43,573 bases of DNA from Spirogloea muscicola (taxonomy: Eukaryota > Streptophyta > Zygnematophyceae > Spirogloeales > Spirogloeaceae). The notes beneath the pieces are model-generated. The model worked only from the letters and a program-made list of their open reading frames with translations. It was not told where the DNA came from and searched no databases. The translations under genes were made by a program, and so were the position numbers. Of this stretch, positions 40,344 through 43,573 are shown in pieces (the stretch's first letter is position 1; each line of letters starts with the position of its first letter). The DNA lies in contig WELB01000057.1 of assembly GCA_009602725.1 (NCBI GenBank), forward strand, positions 28,549 through 72,121, in the 5' to 3' direction.

Positions 40344-42897
40344 TCAGTACCGTATGCTCTTGCCAACCTCGAAGAAATGTGCAACGCTCTCCTCGGGCGT
40401 CCCAACAAGCACGCCATGGCCCAGGTTCAACACATGCTTGTGAGTGCCGGCCTTGGCCACAGTCTCGTGTATTCTCCTCTCAATGAAGTGCTTGGGTCCG
40501 AAAAGGACTGTCAGCAGCAGAGAGCAGGTAGGGTTGATTGTCAGAGACAAGCTAACGTACTTAAGCGGTCCTTGCTTGCGCAATGTGCAGAGAGTTTGTT
40601 GGCAAAGGGTGCTGGATGCTGACCAGCTGGATCTACGTTGCCTTGCACAGCAAGGTCTTGACCAATCCGCTGCCGTGCTTCTGCCATGTCCACGGTCCAA
40701 TCAATGCTCACCACGTCCACTCCTGCATAGAGAGGAACACGGTGCGACTATCTGCTGCTAAGAGCTATATAGAGATTGTATCAGCTTAACATTACATGCA
40801 TAGACTATCATCAGCAAGTTAAGAAGCTCACTGTAACAGTTGGAGGAGCAGAAGCTTACCAGTGGACGCCATCCTCTCTAGCAAGCCGCCGCTGCCACTT
40901 GCATACAAGATGATGGGAAGGTCTGGGTGCGAGCTCTTCATGGAGCTCACTATCTGCTTGAGATAAGGTAGGCTGAAAATCTCAAAATCAGTGGGGTGGA
41001 GGTGCGTCGCCCAGGAGTCAAAGATCTGCTTCAGCACACCATAACGCAAGGTCAGTGGAGCCGGTCTGCGCACATACTGCATATCTCTGCTAGACTTTCG
41101 GCAGTCTCAAAGCGAGGACAAACTGGTGGTGCGGTTGGCGTGTCCAACTTCCCTCCAACACAGGGTGTGATCGATTGCCTACTGCCCGGCAGGCTCACAA
41201 ACTCACAACATGCCTATGCATGCTGTCTTGGATGTCTAGGCTTCTGACCTGCACTGCCTGCGCTCCTGAGTCAGCCTGGTATCGGATGTAGGTCGTGATG
41301 GAGTCTGCCAGCTTCTCCAAGAGTGAGTGCAGAACCTGCTCAACAGGAGTTCTTAGACTGAGTGCACAGATACGTGGCTATGGAACAGGAAAGCACCAGA
41401 GCAGGAACGACATGGCATGCCCACGAGCTTAAAGATGGGCCAACTTACTTCTGGAGCCTCAAAGGCCATCCGCTTGATAATGGTGAAGTTCTTTGACGAG
41501 CCTCCCTCCACGATGTATGATGCAAGTGTGAACGGCGCGCCAACAAAACCAAGCACTGCAGACTCGTTGCCCACCTGGACATTCACGCATGGCAGCAATC
41601 AGCTCCTCATGCTCCCTCAACATTCCGGTTGTAGAAGCATAGACTATCCAACCTGCTCCAATCAGGCTAAGCCTGAACCCAAGGCTGAACACCAAGATTC
41701 TCTGCAGGTAATATGAAGTGCTCATGCCCTGCTTTACTACGACAGTGCCAGCTGCATTTCTGACCTCTCTCCGCAGCTCAGTCAGTGCTTGACCCACATA
41801 CGGCACAGCCTCCTCTGGCACCAGGTCCTGAACTTCCGCGACATCGGCGGCAGTGCGAATGGGCTTATGCACAACCGGCCCTTTGGTCTTGAGGATGTCA
41901 AAGGGGATGTTCATGCCCGTCAGAGGAGTCAGAATGTCTGAGAACAGAATAACCTGCAGTGGCAGGCGCCAAGGTACATTCCATCAGCCATGCACGTGCA
42001 GGCGCCTGCAAAAGTCTCCAGCATTTGACAGATTGGAGTGAGTATTGTCCTGGTGGCTGACATGGAGGATGTCTTGCTGGCAATCACAGTTAGGCATTAC
42101 AGGCCGACTAGCCTGATATAAGTGCTTGCAACTATTCACAGATTGAGCAGAATCTGCACGTACTCCGTCGGGCCGGAAAGCCCTCCATGGCTGCAGCGAG
42201 ACCTCGACAGCAAGCTCAACGTTCTCCGACCTCTCCCGGAAGGTCGGATGCTTCTCGCACAGTTCCTGGTAGACCTGCTCAGAGGCCGGAGACTTATGGA
42301 TGAAGCACACGCCCGACCGTCCACAAACCTCCGGCTGCATATGATTCCGTGAGATCAAGCTGCCAGCGAGAAGCGCAAGTTGCAGCAATCATGCTCAGCA
42401 TTTCACTTATGTACTCCTGCAATAGCCTGCATTGTGAGGGTCACCTTCATGTAGCGGCCGGCCTGGCGCATCGCCCAAACAGGCGGCCGCTCCACCTTCT
42501 CGCCTTGTATCGCGCGCACCAGGAGCGGCTCCTCCGTGCCCTTCTCGGCGGCGGGCACCGCGACCTCGGCTGCGAGCAACGCGAGGCCGTGCATTGGCGC
42601 GTATCGACTAGCTTGCCTGACTAGACGAGACGAGGAGGCAAATCCACATGTCCTTTGCCTCGGGGCACGCTGAACAGTGCGCGACTTGGACGAGTGGCTT
42701 CCGCTCTGCCAGGACGAGGATGGGCAACGGGCAAGCCTCCGCAGATTGCAGTAGCGAGCGTTCGGGAGAGAGGAGGGACGGGCCAGGGTTCGAGGTCTCC
42801 CGCTAGGCCAAACAGAAGAGATGATGTGAAGCCCCTGCTCGCAGCGTGTGTGAGGTGCAGGCGCGGCAGCAGGCCCATGGACTACTGGCAGCCGCAT
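40344..42897 (-). CDS. hemE/UROD: Uroporphyrinogen decarboxylase, probably plastid-targeted
   Basis: Decarboxylates uroporphyrinogen III to coproporphyrinogen III in heme and chlorophyll synthesis. Eight exons: 42897-42445, 42274-42164, 41953-41765, 41574-41449, 41335-41249, 41025-40860, 40722-40624, 40507-40344. All introns are GT-AG and frame is kept. Signatures in order: [15 protein letters not shown] (substrate-binding Arg), [38 protein letters not shown] (catalytic Asp), [92 protein letters not shown], ending SIRY as in plants. The first five introns are phase 0. From ATG 42594 the protein is 363 residues, about mature size. ATG 42897 adds 101 Arg/Ser/Ala-rich residues resembling a transit peptide, so I prefer it. 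The exact start is uncertain. No lesions. Confidence 0.93.
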
Positions 42898-43073
42898 CTG
42901 CGCGGCGCATGCGAGAGTACCCCAACGAGCAGAGGCGACGGGCTCGGGGGCCGTGACGACGGACAGGAAGTTGACATACTGAAACTCCCCATTGGGACTC
43001 CACTGCAGGCATTGCCAAAGGTGCTGGGGACCGAGAGAGCTCGACGGCGGAGGTGGCCAAGGACGGGCCAGCG
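42898..43073. other. Upstream region of the decarboxylase gene
   Basis: The coding frame stays open to 43140 but runs into LINE-tail sequence, so at least the outer part is not native coding. The promoter probably lies here, but no element is identified. Confidence 0.35.
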
Positions 43074-43075
43074 GG

Positions 43076-43360
43076 GAAAGCGGCTGCTGATATGAAAGAA
43101 TCGGCTGTGAAATGCCAGCCAGATGCATACAGGTGTTCATGACGGAGCCAAAGGCTAGGCAGACAGGGCCCCCTCAATACCCCCGTGTCAGCAGTAGGAA
43201 GTCAGATGAGCTGAGGGGAGGAAGAGCAACCCCGCTGCGCAAGCCAGAGGCTGCTGCAAGGGCGCGACCAGCGCGGCGGTGCAAAGCAAGCGCTTGGGAG
43301 CGCTGCAGGGACATAGACAGTCGCACACGGTAGCAGGACACCAGACCCAAAGGCACCGAG
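43076..43360 (-). repeat. LINE C-terminal tail with 3'UTR hairpin (best-preserved tail copy)
   Basis: The minus frame 43356-43174 reads RLSMSLQRSQALALHRRAGR, then SDFLLLTRGY and stop, closely matching the endonuclease C-terminus at 22890-23060. The 3'UTR carries TGTATGCATCTGGCTGGC with hairpin partner CAGCC, then ATATCAGCAGCCGCTTTC as the 3' end. It sits within about 200 nt of the decarboxylase start. Confidence 0.75.
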
Positions 43361-43573
43361 CCACCGGGAAGGGCAGCACCCTGCTCCCGGCGCCGCTGGT
43401 CAGCTTGAGAGGCCAGCAGCGAAAGTAACGAGGACCACCGACCCCCGTAACACCCATGGACTAGGAGGAGGCTACCAGCGGAGCTTGCTCACCGGCGGCC
43501 ACGCTCTGCACGACGCAATGCAGCCTCCGCCGGCTGCGCCCGCCGCCGGCGGCGGCGGCGCCCCGGCCGGCGC
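43361..43573 (+). other. GC-rich window edge; possible start of a gene
   Basis: ATG 43518 opens a Pro/Ala/Gly-rich frame (MQPPPAAPAAGGGGAPAG) to the window edge. It is too short and low-complexity to identify. Confidence 0.2.

Overview
The window looks like nuclear DNA of a green plant-lineage alga, most likely a chlorophyte (trebouxiophyte-like); the species is not recognised. The reasons are intron-rich genes with GT-AG introns, a plant-type uroporphyrinogen decarboxylase with a probable plastid leader, a BTB/POZ family whose C-terminal signature resembles land-plant proteins, high GC, and a dense mix of chromovirus, copia, LINE and TA-flanked elements. There is no operon structure and no bacterial gene. 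Most of the window is repeats; only three protein-coding loci look intact.

Layout. 0.7-3.3 kb: a relic exon of a METTL21-like methyltransferase, then an intact BTB/POZ gene on the minus strand. 3.7-8.1 kb: copia fragments, with LTR, tRNA-Met primer-binding site and gag, among LINE 3'-tail repeats. 8.4-9.9 kb: second BTB copy, badly broken. 10.1-16.7 kb: a complete Ty3/gypsy chromovirus with 832-bp LTRs, a 5-bp target duplication and a degenerate gag-pol. 17-19 kb: AT-rich relic DNA with a gag zinc knuckle. 19.4-22.8 kb: repeat cluster with a 402-bp TA-flanked MITE and a truncated LINE. 22.9-26.5 kb: a nearly full-length LINE on the minus strand, with reverse transcriptase and endonuclease in two ORFs overlapping by ATGA. 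27.3-29.8 and 33.1-36.4 kb: a duplicated block of BTB gene facing a METTL21-like methyltransferase. The BTB copy is dead in both blocks; the methyltransferase is dead in the first and intact in the second. 36.5-39.8 kb: repeats. 39.8-42.9 kb: a possible zinc-ribbon exon and the eight-exon uroporphyrinogen decarboxylase gene. 43.1-43.4 kb: another LINE tail.

How parts relate. The four BTB copies share a 219-229 bp intron whose splice donor contains the stop codon, so splicing would swap the stop for a short C-terminal tail. Each copy begins next to a LINE-tail repeat carrying a conserved GGCTGGC...CAGCC hairpin, which also follows LINE stop codons elsewhere in the window. The hairpin is a good candidate for the 3' RNA structure of this LINE family, and repeat-mediated duplication is a plausible origin of the BTB-methyltransferase blocks. 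All gene models are hand-built from sequence, without transcript support.
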